A stretch of 64,000 nt of DNA from Roseicitreum antarcticum (GTDB lineage Bacteria > Pseudomonadota > Alphaproteobacteria > Rhodobacterales > Rhodobacteraceae), in contig NZ_CP061498.1 of NCBI RefSeq assembly GCF_014681765.1, forward strand, positions 992,001 to 1,056,000. Reading direction: 5' to 3'. Shown piece after piece: positions 52,469-60,742 of this stretch. Position 1 is the stretch's first letter; every line of letters starts with the position of its first letter. Below the pieces are notes generated by a model, which saw only the letters and a program-made list of their open reading frames with translations, did no database searches and was not told where the DNA came from. A program made the position numbers and the translations under genes.

Positions 52469-52915
52469 TTGATACCCGAGGTGACGCTGAACAAAGTGAC
52501 CGCCATGCGGCCTGACCCCGCGCTGCGCAGCCCGCGCGCCACCCTGGCGCTGGCGATATGCGGCGCGCTTGGCGCGGTGGCGCGGCTGGCGGTGTCGTTT
52601 TGGTTGGCCGATTCCACCGCGAGTGTCGGTGCCTTTCCCGTCGCAACGCTGGTGGTCAACACGCTTGGTGCCTTCGGGATCGGCGCCATCGCCAGCCTCA
52701 GCGCTCCGGGCGGTCGCTGGCCGTTGGGCCCTGTGGCACGACAGGCGCTGATGGCCGGTGTCTTCGGCGGTTTCACGACATTTTCGATCTTCAGCCTCGA
52801 GGCGCTGATGCTTGCCCAAAGCGGCCATAACGGAACGGCGGCAGCCTATGTTCTGATCTCGGTCGCACTCTGGCTCGCGGCCGCCCGCCTGGGCCTGCGC
52901 TGCGGCGCAAGCTGA
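52469..52915 (+). CDS. crcB: Fluoride channel FluC/CrcB subunit 2
   Basis: 148 residues from ATG 52469; ATG 52505 (MRPDP) is a better start by comparison with family length. Contains ICGALGAVARLAVSF, LVVNTLGAFGIGAI and GVFGGFTTFSIFSLEAL. A separate FluC paralogue 55 bp after the first, on the same strand. Adjacent unequal FluC genes usually encode the two halves of one heterodimeric channel. Confidence 0.88.
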   Translation: MIPEVTLNKVTAMRPDPALRSPRATLALAICGALGAVARLAVSFWLADSTASVGAFPVATLVVNTLGAFGIGAIASLSAPGGRWPLGPVARQALMAGVFGGFTTFSIFSLEALMLAQSGHNGTAAAYVLISVALWLAAARLGLRCGAS

Positions 52916-53221
52916 GCGGTGTCAGATCCGCCCGCGCCACCTTGCCCTCGTTTTCAAGGAATGCCCCGCCAAGTGCAGGACAATCGCGGGGCGGCATGAT
53001 CGGGAAAATGGTGGGTGATAATGGATTTGAACCGCTGACATCTTCGATGTGAAGAAACCGCGCGAAAGCCAACCCATTGAAATCTGACCCAACGCACTGT
53101 TTTTATTAGGCTGATGTTCTTGGTTTGGTCACGGCTTTGCGGTTCGGCGCGGTTCAACGAACCGAAGCACACTTCGTATGATGGCCTGTCTCGCTATATC
53201 GCGCGCCCAGATGTTTGCGGA
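52916..53221. other. Intergenic junction between core chromosome and island
   Basis: 306 bp with no convincing gene. It contains the tRNA-Val 3'-end remnant (53009-53051). The base composition becomes less GC-rich to the right of it. Confidence 0.5.
53009..53051 (-). repeat. tRNA-Val(CAC)-like 3'-end remnant, probable old att site
   Basis: The minus strand reads CACATCGAAGATGTC, then GGTTCAAATCC, then TATCACCCACCA. This is the anticodon loop 3' part, variable loop, T arm, acceptor 3' strand and CCA of a tRNA-Val. The 5' half is absent. Truncated tRNA 3' ends are left at the distal att site of elements integrated in tRNA genes. The matching full tRNA is outside the window. Confidence 0.7.
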
Positions 53222-53720
53222 TCACGAACGGTCCATCACAGGGGCAAAATCGAGGAACGCCTTGAGCGTGACGGAAATATTCTTGCGTGACGGATACACG
53301 ATGCTGATCGGCAGGCTGCAACGGGTAGATTGCGTCAGGATCGGCACCAGTGCGCCTGACGCCAGCTCATCGCGGATCAGAAACTCGGGCAGGTAGGCGA
53401 TGCCATGACCCGCCAGCGCGGCGGCACGAATGATCTCGCCATTGTTTGCCCCGAAGCGCGGATTGACCTTCTGCCACAGCGTCTCATTGCCGTTTTGCAG
53501 CGGCCATGTCGCCGTGGCACCCATATTTGAATAGTGCAGCGCCCGGTGATCTGCCAGGTCTGACGGGTGCAGCGGAGTACCATGCAGCTTCAGATAGGCA
53601 GGCGACGCGACGATCTGGCAATCTACGCTGTGGATACGGCGCGCGATCATGCTTGTATCATCCAGCTCCCCTATCCGGATCACCGCATCAAATCCTTCGG
53701 CGATCAGATCGCTCCGGCGA

Positions 53721-55053
53721 GGGAGTGTCATGAACTCTGTGTATCTGGCCCGGTCCATGCGGGTTTCAGATACAGTCACGCGTTGAAGCGTTCGTCGAAC
53801 ATGATAGCGAATTGGTTTCGGGCCGCAAACCATTCCCGGACATTCCGCCCACCTTTCTCGAAATTGCGGATCGCCAGATAGATCAGCTTGGTCGCAGCCT
53901 CCTCGGTCGGGAACGAACCACGGGTCTTGATCGATTTGCGGATCACACGGTTCAGGCTTTCGATGGCGTTCGTGGTGTAGATGATCTTGCGGATCGCCGG
54001 ATCGAAGGCAAAGAACGGGATCACCTCCTGCCATGCCCGCCGCCATGCCGGAGCGATGGAGGCGTATTTCTCGGCCCATTTTTCCTCGAAAGCATCCAGT
54101 TCGGCGGCAGCCTGATCGGCGGTTGGAGCGCCGTAAATCAGGCGCAGATCGGCGGCGACTGCCTTGCGATCCTTCCAGGCGCAGAAATTCAGGGAATGGC
54201 GCACCAGATGAACGATGCACGTCTGGACTGTGGCATCGGGAAAGGCGGCGGTGATCGCTTCCGGGAAGCCTTTGAGGCCATCCACGACGGCAATCAGGAT
54301 ATCCTGGACACCCCGGTTCTTGAGTTCGTTCATCACCGACAGCCAGAATTTGGCCCCTTCGTTCTCGGCAATCCACAGGCCCAGAACCTCGCGAACACCG
54401 TCCCGTGAGACGCCCAGGGCAACATACACGGCCTTGTTCTTCACCATGCGGCTATCAGCATCGCGGATCTTCACCCGGAGCGCGTCGAAAATGACGATGG
54501 GATACATTCGGTCCAGCGCCCGGGACTGCCATTCCCGGACCTCGTCCAGCACGGCGTCGGTGACGCGGCTGATCAGGTCAGGCGAGACCTGAAGGCCATA
54601 GACGTCCTCGAGATGGGCGCGGATATCACGCACCGTCAGACCGGCGGCGTAGAGCCCGATGATCTTGTCGTCCATCCCATCGATCCGGGTCTGGCCCTTC
54701 TTCACCAGTTCAGGCTCGAAGCTGCCGTCCCGGTCACGCGGCACGGCAATCGGCAGTTCGCCGTCTTGGCCTTTTAGTCTCTTGGCGGATGAGCCGTTGC
54801 GGCGGTTAACCTGATCGGGCGGCGCCTCCTTGCCGTCCTCATAGCCCAGGTGCGCGGTCAGTTCGGCGCCCAGCATCCGCTCCATCAGCTTGATCTTCAG
54901 CTCTTTCATCAAGCCGTTATTGCCAAGCAAATCTTCAGGCCGCTCGCAGCCCTTCAGAAGTTCGTCCAGCAGTTCCTTGGAAATCGTCATCGTCCTTGCT
55001 CCTCTCAGGAAGCATGGACCAGATCCCAGTTACACAGAAGATCGGACACTCTC
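53721..55053 (-). mobile_element. IS256-family insertion sequence, complete (1333 bp)
   Basis: Flanked by 8-bp direct target repeats TCCGGCGA at 53713-53720 and 55054-55061. Imperfect terminal inverted repeats: left end begins GGGAGTGTC, right end (reversed) GAGAGTGTC, both ending CTGTGTA within 23 bp. It contains a single intact transposase gene. Family, terminal repeat and target length agree with IS256. Confidence 0.9.
53776..54990 (-). CDS. IS256-family transposase (Mutator-like)
   Basis: 404 residues, uninterrupted. Typical features: NRRNGSSAKRLKGQDGELPIAVPRDRDGSFEPELVKK, the first catalytic Asp region YPIVIFDALRVKIRD, a second in ILIAVVDGLKGFPEAI, the CIVHLVRHSLNF motif, and TTNAIESLNRVIRKSIKTRG near the catalytic Glu. 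It moves the surrounding element by a copy-paste route. Confidence 0.95.
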   Translation of the reverse strand: MTISKELLDELLKGCERPEDLLGNNGLMKELKIKLMERMLGAELTAHLGYEDGKEAPPDQVNRRNGSSAKRLKGQDGELPIAVPRDRDGSFEPELVKKGQTRIDGMDDKIIGLYAAGLTVRDIRAHLEDVYGLQVSPDLISRVTDAVLDEVREWQSRALDRMYPIVIFDALRVKIRDADSRMVKNKAVYVALGVSRDGVREVLGLWIAENEGAKFWLSVMNELKNRGVQDILIAVVDGLKGFPEAITAAFPDATVQTCIVHLVRHSLNFCAWKDRKAVAADLRLIYGAPTADQAAAELDAFEEKWAEKYASIAPAWRRAWQEVIPFFAFDPAIRKIIYTTNAIESLNRVIRKSIKTRGSFPTEEAATKLIYLAIRNFEKGGRNVREWFAARNQFAIMFDERFNA

Positions 55054-55616
55054 TCCGGCGATCGTCAAATACGCATTCAAGCTGAATTTCGGGGTAGATT
55101 TCCATGAACTTCAGGATATGCGGCTGCAAGGCATGCAGAGAATATGACATCGGCATGCCGATCCTGAGACGTCCAGTGATGGTGCCGCTTTCGGTTTTGG
55201 CATAGTCATTCGCTTCGTCCAGAAGATCGAGGATGCGCCGGACCTTGGTGTAGTACTCGCCACCCAGCGCGGTCGCCTTCACCGACCGCGTCGACCGGGT
55301 CAGCAGCCTGGCCCCAAGGATGTCTTCCAAGTCACTAATATGCTTGGAACACATGCTTTTCGAGATGCCAAGCCGCCGCGCCGCCGCCGAAAAGCTGCCT
55401 TCTTCAACGACCAGAGCATATGCCCGCAAGGTATTCGTTTCCATCGTCCACCGCGTCCTTATGTCGTGTGCCTGTCATCTGGGCCAGAACGGCGATTTGT
55501 TCAATCGCATCGAACAAAGAATTCGAATATTCGCGGATTATCTATTTGGGCGCCGCGCATACCTCCTGTTCATCAGAAGCACAAACGCTTCGGAAGATAT
55601 GAAAAGGACCACGACC

Positions 55617-56126
55617 ATGAAAAAACTTGTCATCATCGCAGCCGCCCTGATCTCGGCCGGTGCAGCCACCGCCCAGTCCGTTTCGCCGGGCCACGAACAA
55701 TTCGCCGCCGGGCTGAATCTGGATGCCACGCAGTACACAATGCCGGAGCTGATCAACATCGAGCAGGCGCGGCAGGACAACAACCGTCAGACCGAACGCT
55801 TCTACCTGGAAGGCACCAACCGCCAATCCCGTGGGGGTGTCGGCGAAGTGTCGCCCGGCAAGGCGCAGTTTGCAGCGCCGCTTGGCGTCAATGCCGCCGA
55901 CTACACCATGAACGAACTGATCGCGCTGAGCGTTGCGCAGCGCGAGGATGACGCGCAGACCGAAGCATTCATCCGGTCCAAGCAAAACCGTCAGTCCTAT
56001 GGCAATGTCAGCGAAGTTTCGCGCGGCAAGGCGCAGTTTGCAAACGGGCTTGGCGTGAATGCAGCGGACTACTCGCTGAACGAACTGGTCGCATTGTCGG
56101 TCAAACGCCACAGCGACGATAACTGA
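55617..56126 (+). CDS. Secreted protein of three tandem ~51-residue repeats
   Basis: 169 residues from ATG 55617 with AAGGACC upstream. Signal peptide MKKLVIIAAALISAGAATA. The mature part is three repeats built as [S/R]-P/R-G-x-x-Q-F-A-x-x-L-x-[L/V]-(D/N)-A-x-x-Y-[TS]-[ML]-x-E-L-[IV] and a Q-T-E/N-R-Q-S linker, spaced ~51 residues. Proteins with this unit are scattered in Rhodobacteraceae; function unknown. It is divergent from the IS-split LysR gene, its likely regulator, and is followed by a strong terminator. Confidence 0.75.
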   Translation: MKKLVIIAAALISAGAATAQSVSPGHEQFAAGLNLDATQYTMPELINIEQARQDNNRQTERFYLEGTNRQSRGGVGEVSPGKAQFAAPLGVNAADYTMNELIALSVAQREDDAQTEAFIRSKQNRQSYGNVSEVSRGKAQFANGLGVNAADYSLNELVALSVKRHSDDN

Positions 56127-56159
56127 TCCGCGCGAAAACGCGGCCGGAACGGCTGAAGA

Positions 56160-56193
56160 GGGGGTGACGCAAGTTTGCGCCGCCCCCTTTTTT
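56160..56193 (+). terminator. Rho-independent terminator
   Basis: Stem GGGGG-TG-ACGCAA ... TGCG-CCG-CCCCC (56160-56187) followed by six T (56188-56193), 33 bp after the stop of the repeat protein. Confidence 0.85.
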
Positions 56194-56406
56194 CGCGCCG
56201 CAGATCAGCCGCGCGACATACTCTGACTCGGGCAAGTGTGACTTCGTAGCTGACGGCAGTACTGCATTGGACGGACGCTCCGCGCGACCACCTTTCCAGC
56301 CACAGCAACCGCTAAGGCACTCGACAGCTAAACATGATGGGCGGATTCCAGACATTCGCGGCTGCGCAGCACGAATTATGAGAGATCGTTAAAGCGGACT
56401 TTCGCT

Positions 56407-58320
56407 TCAGAACACATCGGCAGTTAAGCTATCCATGGCACACCATGGGATTCGATCGGGGAAAATGAGCGAAGCGCAGATCGCTATCGAGCGGATCATA
56501 GTTTGGGGAGGCTGACTAGCAGCATAGACAGCCGGCGAGATATAGTTTCTTATAAAACTGTCATAATCAGAGGCGGTAAAGACATCATGCCCAATCTGAA
56601 AATTAAGGTTGCCACCGTTGGTAATAACTTCGTCCGAAAAGTTTGCGTAGCTGTCAGGAATGTAGGTTGTACAGTGCGTTCCATCAACTTCGGAAAAGTC
56701 ATAGCGGACTACGTCCAATTGATCGAAATTCCAGTAGTGGGCAAAAAGACAGAACAATAGTTCACTAGGTCGGGCGCTAAAACGGAGAAAATCTACTTCT
56801 TTTTCTAGTGAGCGGTATTTCATAAATTCGTAAGTGTCTTCAAGGGCAAGACTAGTTCTAGCTATACGCCCTCCATGGGCAAAGTAATCATGGTAAAGCG
56901 ATCCAATGAACCGCTCGCCCCACTCAGTTAAGCCGTGGCGTTTCGTAAGGCTTGAAATGATAATTATATATGCCGCTTGCTCCTCTGAAACCAAACTTAT
57001 TGAACCGCTGTAATCGCGTTCCAATGCACCTAGTATCGCTTCACAGACCTTTGAACGTCGAGCGGTTTCGACGGCGTTGCCGCTGGAAAGGTCAAGGTAG
57101 AACAAGGACCAAGCAGCAACCTTGGTTAACCTGATCGGCAAAGAGAAGAACTCACTGTGCCCACCCCCGCCTCGGACAAGAAAATAGTCTTCTTTTAAGC
57201 CTTCATGAATGCTCGAGGTTGCAAACTCTAGGCTTCCTTCCAGTTGCCTCAGGATGAACGCGACCACTTCATTTGCGACATTTGGGTCAGAAATTTTTTG
57301 CGCGACGAACAGGAAAACTGCAGTTACCTGCGTGGTTGCAAAACCGTCGTCCGCAAGGGAACAACGTGCTGTGAAACTGTCAAGTAAGCCGATAAGAAAG
57401 TTGGCCTGCTTGGTCGGTTCAGCTAACTCAAACAAGCCCTTTTCTAAGCAATTCTGTAGCTCGCGAAGTTCCACCTCTGTTTTAGAATCCAGATAGCATT
57501 TCCACAACTCTTCGGACAAAGCCAAAGGCAACGTTGAGCTGTCTGAGTCTTCAAATATTGGAATTGGTATGAACGATTCAGATGAACCGACACCGGCCGT
57601 ATTATTCAAGCAAAACTGAGGAGAACCTGAGATGTTAAATGACCAAAAATTGGGGGATTGATCGTCCCTCTCAAGATCAATTGCTTTAGATATGTCATCA
57701 AGTGACAGGTGGGACTTATTGACCTGACAGTCGGTTTCGCCCTTCAAACATTTCAGTAGTGATAGGGTCCCGTAGCCACCTTGAACGGGGGCGTCAGGTG
57801 GTGCCTCATGTGCATATTGATCGGTTGCGCTCATCGCTAGTATGGACACCCCAAACGAATTTGCGGGCCCCAAACTATTTGGTTTGATTAGACTTTGAAC
57901 ATCATGCGCGACACCTGCAGCATGACACGCATCAATAATAATATTTGTATGGCGGGGCTTCGCGTTGCCAATAATCTGAAACAACTCGGTCAAAGATAGA
58001 CCTGAATATGCAGCTCTATATAACTCAATATCTCTACAACACAGGTAGTAAACCGAATCTATGATTACCCCATGTCCTGCAAAATAGATTGATAACGTGT
58101 CTATATCCGGATCGTAGGATAGTTGCGCCAGAGCACGCGTAAACTCGGCCTTCGACGGGTTGATCAATCGAACGGATTCAACGGCATCATATTGACCCAT
58201 TGTGCAATCAGTTAAAGCTTCAAAAACTGAAGATGCGTCGACCTTGGTCCCAGGAAGTGGTCCTAAATGAGGGTCTGAGCATTCCGGTACGCCCACGCAC
58301 AAACACAACCTTTTTCTCAA
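56407..58320 (-). CDS. Caspase-like (peptidase C14) protein
   Basis: 637 residues. The N-terminal caspase domain carries the catalytic dyad His83 in YFAGHG and Cys132 in IIIDACHAAG, with the family's initial beta strand (RLCLCVGVPECSDPHLGPLPGTKVDASSVFEAL). The ~380-residue C-terminal part is helical, has no recognised domain and could sense or bind a partner. Bacterial caspases act in abortive-infection systems, and this gene overlaps the upstream 205-residue gene by 4 bp. Its DNA is AT-richer than the core genome, which indicates transfer. Confidence 0.85.
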   Translation of the reverse strand: MRKRLCLCVGVPECSDPHLGPLPGTKVDASSVFEALTDCTMGQYDAVESVRLINPSKAEFTRALAQLSYDPDIDTLSIYFAGHGVIIDSVYYLCCRDIELYRAAYSGLSLTELFQIIGNAKPRHTNIIIDACHAAGVAHDVQSLIKPNSLGPANSFGVSILAMSATDQYAHEAPPDAPVQGGYGTLSLLKCLKGETDCQVNKSHLSLDDISKAIDLERDDQSPNFWSFNISGSPQFCLNNTAGVGSSESFIPIPIFEDSDSSTLPLALSEELWKCYLDSKTEVELRELQNCLEKGLFELAEPTKQANFLIGLLDSFTARCSLADDGFATTQVTAVFLFVAQKISDPNVANEVVAFILRQLEGSLEFATSSIHEGLKEDYFLVRGGGGHSEFFSLPIRLTKVAAWSLFYLDLSSGNAVETARRSKVCEAILGALERDYSGSISLVSEEQAAYIIIISSLTKRHGLTEWGERFIGSLYHDYFAHGGRIARTSLALEDTYEFMKYRSLEKEVDFLRFSARPSELLFCLFAHYWNFDQLDVVRYDFSEVDGTHCTTYIPDSYANFSDEVITNGGNLNFQIGHDVFTASDYDSFIRNYISPAVYAASQPPQTMIRSIAICASLIFPDRIPWCAMDSLTADVF

Positions 58321-58934
58321 TTTGGTCGCCTCTCAAAACGATTTACTCTGGCTGTCTCGTTCTCTTCGGCTTCTAGCTTTTTGCGCGCCTTCAATTCATC
58401 AATGCGCCGTTCAAACTCAGGCCCTGCCGCTTCAAGTTCTGCAGCTAGTTTGGGACCTTGAGAGGGATGCACCAGCATCGTCGGTAGCAGAAGTTCGCCA
58501 TCGTCTCCTAGTGACGGGTGTATCATTTCGAGCATTTCAGCAAAGGCTTCGGGGAAAGGCCGACCTCCTGCGTTTACTACATTGCCTGAATGCGCGGTTG
58601 ACCTGTTCAATGTGGAGATCATTGAATCCATGAATGACGCGTGCATTTGCTCTGAGACCGTCATTGCAGCCCAAAAAGTCACTGTGGGATCACCCCTAAC
58701 CACGTCTTTTAAGTGTAGTTCAGTTATGCTGCTGTGATGTGTCATTTCCGTACTGGTATCGCCAAATTCATTGGCGGGGCTCTCCCATTTTCTACCATGC
58801 TGAAAGCGCAAGACATTACGTGAATCCAAGAGTTTATTTCGCATTTGCGCTGACCGATCCCCAACGTCTTTAGTAAATCCAATCATATAGGCTTCACTTA
58901 GCTTTTTCTGCAGGAACGGGGTCTTAATGTTCAT
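58317..58934 (-). CDS. Unknown partner gene of the caspase
   Basis: 205 residues. Helical throughout: EAYMIGFTKDVGDRSAQMRNKLLDSRNVLRF near the start, FWAAMTVSEQMHASFMDSMISTLNR in the centre, and a charged C-terminal coil ERRIDELKARKKLEAEENETARVNRFERR. No known family. The ATGA overlap with the caspase gene suggests the two proteins work together. It may be a sensor, substrate or inhibitor. Confidence 0.6.
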   Translation of the reverse strand: MNIKTPFLQKKLSEAYMIGFTKDVGDRSAQMRNKLLDSRNVLRFQHGRKWESPANEFGDTSTEMTHHSSITELHLKDVVRGDPTVTFWAAMTVSEQMHASFMDSMISTLNRSTAHSGNVVNAGGRPFPEAFAEMLEMIHPSLGDDGELLLPTMLVHPSQGPKLAAELEAAGPEFERRIDELKARKKLEAEENETARVNRFERRPN

Positions 58935-59098
58935 TCTAAAATTCCAATGTGAGAGCTTGGAGGTTCAACCAATAGTTTTCCTCGGATCCAACTTGTACGC
59001 CAGTACGCATTTGGTATCGATGCATGGGTCACCAAGGTCAGGTTTGAGCATGTTGAAATTCAGCGTATTTCTTGATGACAAACGTTTGCTTTTGGCAG

Positions 59099-59476
59099 TC
59101 AACTGCAGATGGCAATTACTACTCCTAAAACTCCCAAGCACAACGACATAAGTGCAAGCCATGCCGGTACATGAACCGCTGGGTCATGGGTCCCGAGAAG
59201 CCAACAAACCTTGCCGAACCATCCAGTTTTCTGGACTGTAAATTCGAGGTCGGCACCCTTGTCTGCCCCGAGGGTTTCTCTGATGTCGTACGGCATGAAG
59301 ATGGCGGTGTCATCATCATGGCCAAGAACAAGGACTTTTACGGATTTGTCATTCTCGGAGTTCCTCAGCTGCGCGATGCCATAACGCGGGATACCAGCTC
59401 GGTACTTTCTATTTAGGCGAACCAACAGACGTCCAGTATCGTTGGGTGGGAGTGCTTTAACAGGCAGTTTTGTCAT
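59099..59476 (-). CDS. Small membrane protein with beta-barrel-like N-terminus
   Basis: 125 residues from ATG 59476. N-terminal ~80 residues (LLVRLNRKYRAGIPRYGIAQLRNS...VLVLGHDDDTAIFMPYDIRETLGADKGADLEFTVQKTGWF) look like a small swapped-hairpin or double-psi barrel. The C-terminus is one transmembrane helix (WLALMSLCLGVLGVVIAI). In a caspase cluster it could be a membrane effector, which is inference. Separated from its neighbours by 146-164 bp gaps, so it may have its own promoter. Confidence 0.6.
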   Translation of the reverse strand: MTKLPVKALPPNDTGRLLVRLNRKYRAGIPRYGIAQLRNSENDKSVKVLVLGHDDDTAIFMPYDIRETLGADKGADLEFTVQKTGWFGKVCWLLGTHDPAVHVPAWLALMSLCLGVLGVVIAICS

Positions 59477-59622
59477 TATCTGAACTCCAATATACAGTCT
59501 CTGCCGAATAGCATGTAACGTCCGCTTCGGGGAAGCTGCATTGCAGCGTCGTTGATGCGTACGGACGGCCGCTCTGGGCCGAGGCATCCAACTACACATC
59601 ATTTTCGGATGACCTAGCCCCA

Positions 59623-60492
59623 TCATTCCTCATAAGAAGAGATGTGCCTCTCTTGCTCAAGAAGGGGGCCAGCACCTCGGATATGCGGGTTCCTCCAACT
59701 GATGCCACCGGCCCGGTTGCGCATGAAATGGCCCTGTACCCAGTGAGCTCTGCGTTTGGAGATGGCTTCTTTGTTCGCCTTGCTCTCGCTGCTAGTTGCT
59801 TCAAGCTGACGCTTGCCTAGCTCACCCAGTTTGACTTTGATTATGGATTTATTGGGCAGTGTCCGCCCAGATTTCTGAGCTCTTCGTCTTTCGGCTCGGG
59901 GGTAGCTAGACACTTCCTCTCTTTCGAGCATGGCCTTGTGTTCGAACAAAATCGACATGCCAACCGCTATTGCCAAGAAGTCAAAACAAAGAGATTTTTC
60001 CTGCTTGACGGCGGCATCTTCGGTGACACCATCTCCGATGGCCTGAGACAAATCGAACGTCGGTGAATGCAAAATATCTACCGATGCGCCTTGCGATTTG
60101 AAGATCAGTAGGTTCGGGAATAAGCCACGCTTGTTCGCAAGATATATCTGGGTATAGAGCGTATCGTCATCCTGGGTGATCAGCGCTGCAGGCCATTCAC
60201 CATCCTTTGGTTCTGGGATTGTCAGCAACATTGCCGGGAACGGCAAGCGAATGTTACTGAACATGCTATCTAATCCGTCCCTTTGCATTTGAGCAGAGAG
60301 CTTGCGCAGCATCATCTCCGCGCGCTCATCAATCTGATATACCTGCGCAACATCGAAAATCTCACGTTGTCTCTGCCCGTGAAAATCAAGAGACTTAGTA
60401 AGATCTAGGGGCAGTGAAGCTCGATCAACACCCTTCAAATAGAGCAAAATGTCTGGGTATCGCTTATAGAAATCGAGCAGGTTGGCGAGCAT
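59623..60492 (-). CDS. Unknown protein with C-terminal HxxxGH / WRxPHxRG motif
   Basis: 289 residues. Mixed alpha/beta N-terminus; LPFPAMLLTIPEP and YLANKRGLFPNLLIF strands; a helical segment CFDFLAIAVGMSILFEH; a basic region; and the end RRAHWVQGHFMRNRAGGISWRNPHIRGAG. The terminal 'H-W-V-x-G-H...W-R-x-P-H-x-R-G' pattern recurs in diverse phage and plasmid proteins, including, as I recall, the C-terminal end of AcrVA2-like proteins. Function unknown. First gene of the leftward caspase-associated cluster. Confidence 0.6.
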   Translation of the reverse strand: MLANLLDFYKRYPDILLYLKGVDRASLPLDLTKSLDFHGQRQREIFDVAQVYQIDERAEMMLRKLSAQMQRDGLDSMFSNIRLPFPAMLLTIPEPKDGEWPAALITQDDDTLYTQIYLANKRGLFPNLLIFKSQGASVDILHSPTFDLSQAIGDGVTEDAAVKQEKSLCFDFLAIAVGMSILFEHKAMLEREEVSSYPRAERRRAQKSGRTLPNKSIIKVKLGELGKRQLEATSSESKANKEAISKRRAHWVQGHFMRNRAGGISWRNPHIRGAGPLLEQERHISSYEE

Positions 60493-60742
60493 TGATCGTC
60501 CCTCAGAATTTCAATCTAGCAATACTATGCCTCGAATGTTCACACCATCAAGTGCCTTCGGAAAACGTGCCGGTCACGCTGACGCTCGGGGCCAAAAGTT
60601 TGCTTTGATCCAGTCTTTAGCAGTGGCAGCCTTACTCTCGTGGCAATTCTCCAAGGTCCAACTACTTCGCCAGCGGCGGATGACCGCTAAGCGGGCTGCG
60701 ACTGCAGCATCAAGACGATGGGTTAGATGTCGGCTTAGGGCC

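Larger units (their letters stand above)
53222..55444 (-). pseudogene. LysR-family regulator split by an IS256-type element
   Basis: The N-terminal part (55444-55054) begins METNTLRAYALVVEEGSFSAAARRLGISKSMCSKHISDLE, the LysR helix-turn-helix. The C-terminal part (53720-53222) reads SDLIAEGFDAVIRIGELDDTSMIARRI...LNPRF-like effector domain to PVMDRS. Removing the IS and one target copy joins FDDRR to SDLIAEGF in frame, giving a normal ~297-residue LysR. The disruption therefore appears recent. It was divergent from the triple-repeat secreted protein gene. Confidence 0.88.

Noticed and set aside
53222-54376. Single 384-codon frame spanning the IS256 end and the LysR C-terminus
   Set aside because: It merges an antisense-frame part of the transposase with the LysR tail; the 8-bp target duplication shows these are separate genes.
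60493-60742. Short ORFs between the HxxxGH-motif gene and the IS1182 element
   Set aside because: None has a ribosome site, domain or continuation across the IS; probably non-coding upstream sequence of the cluster.
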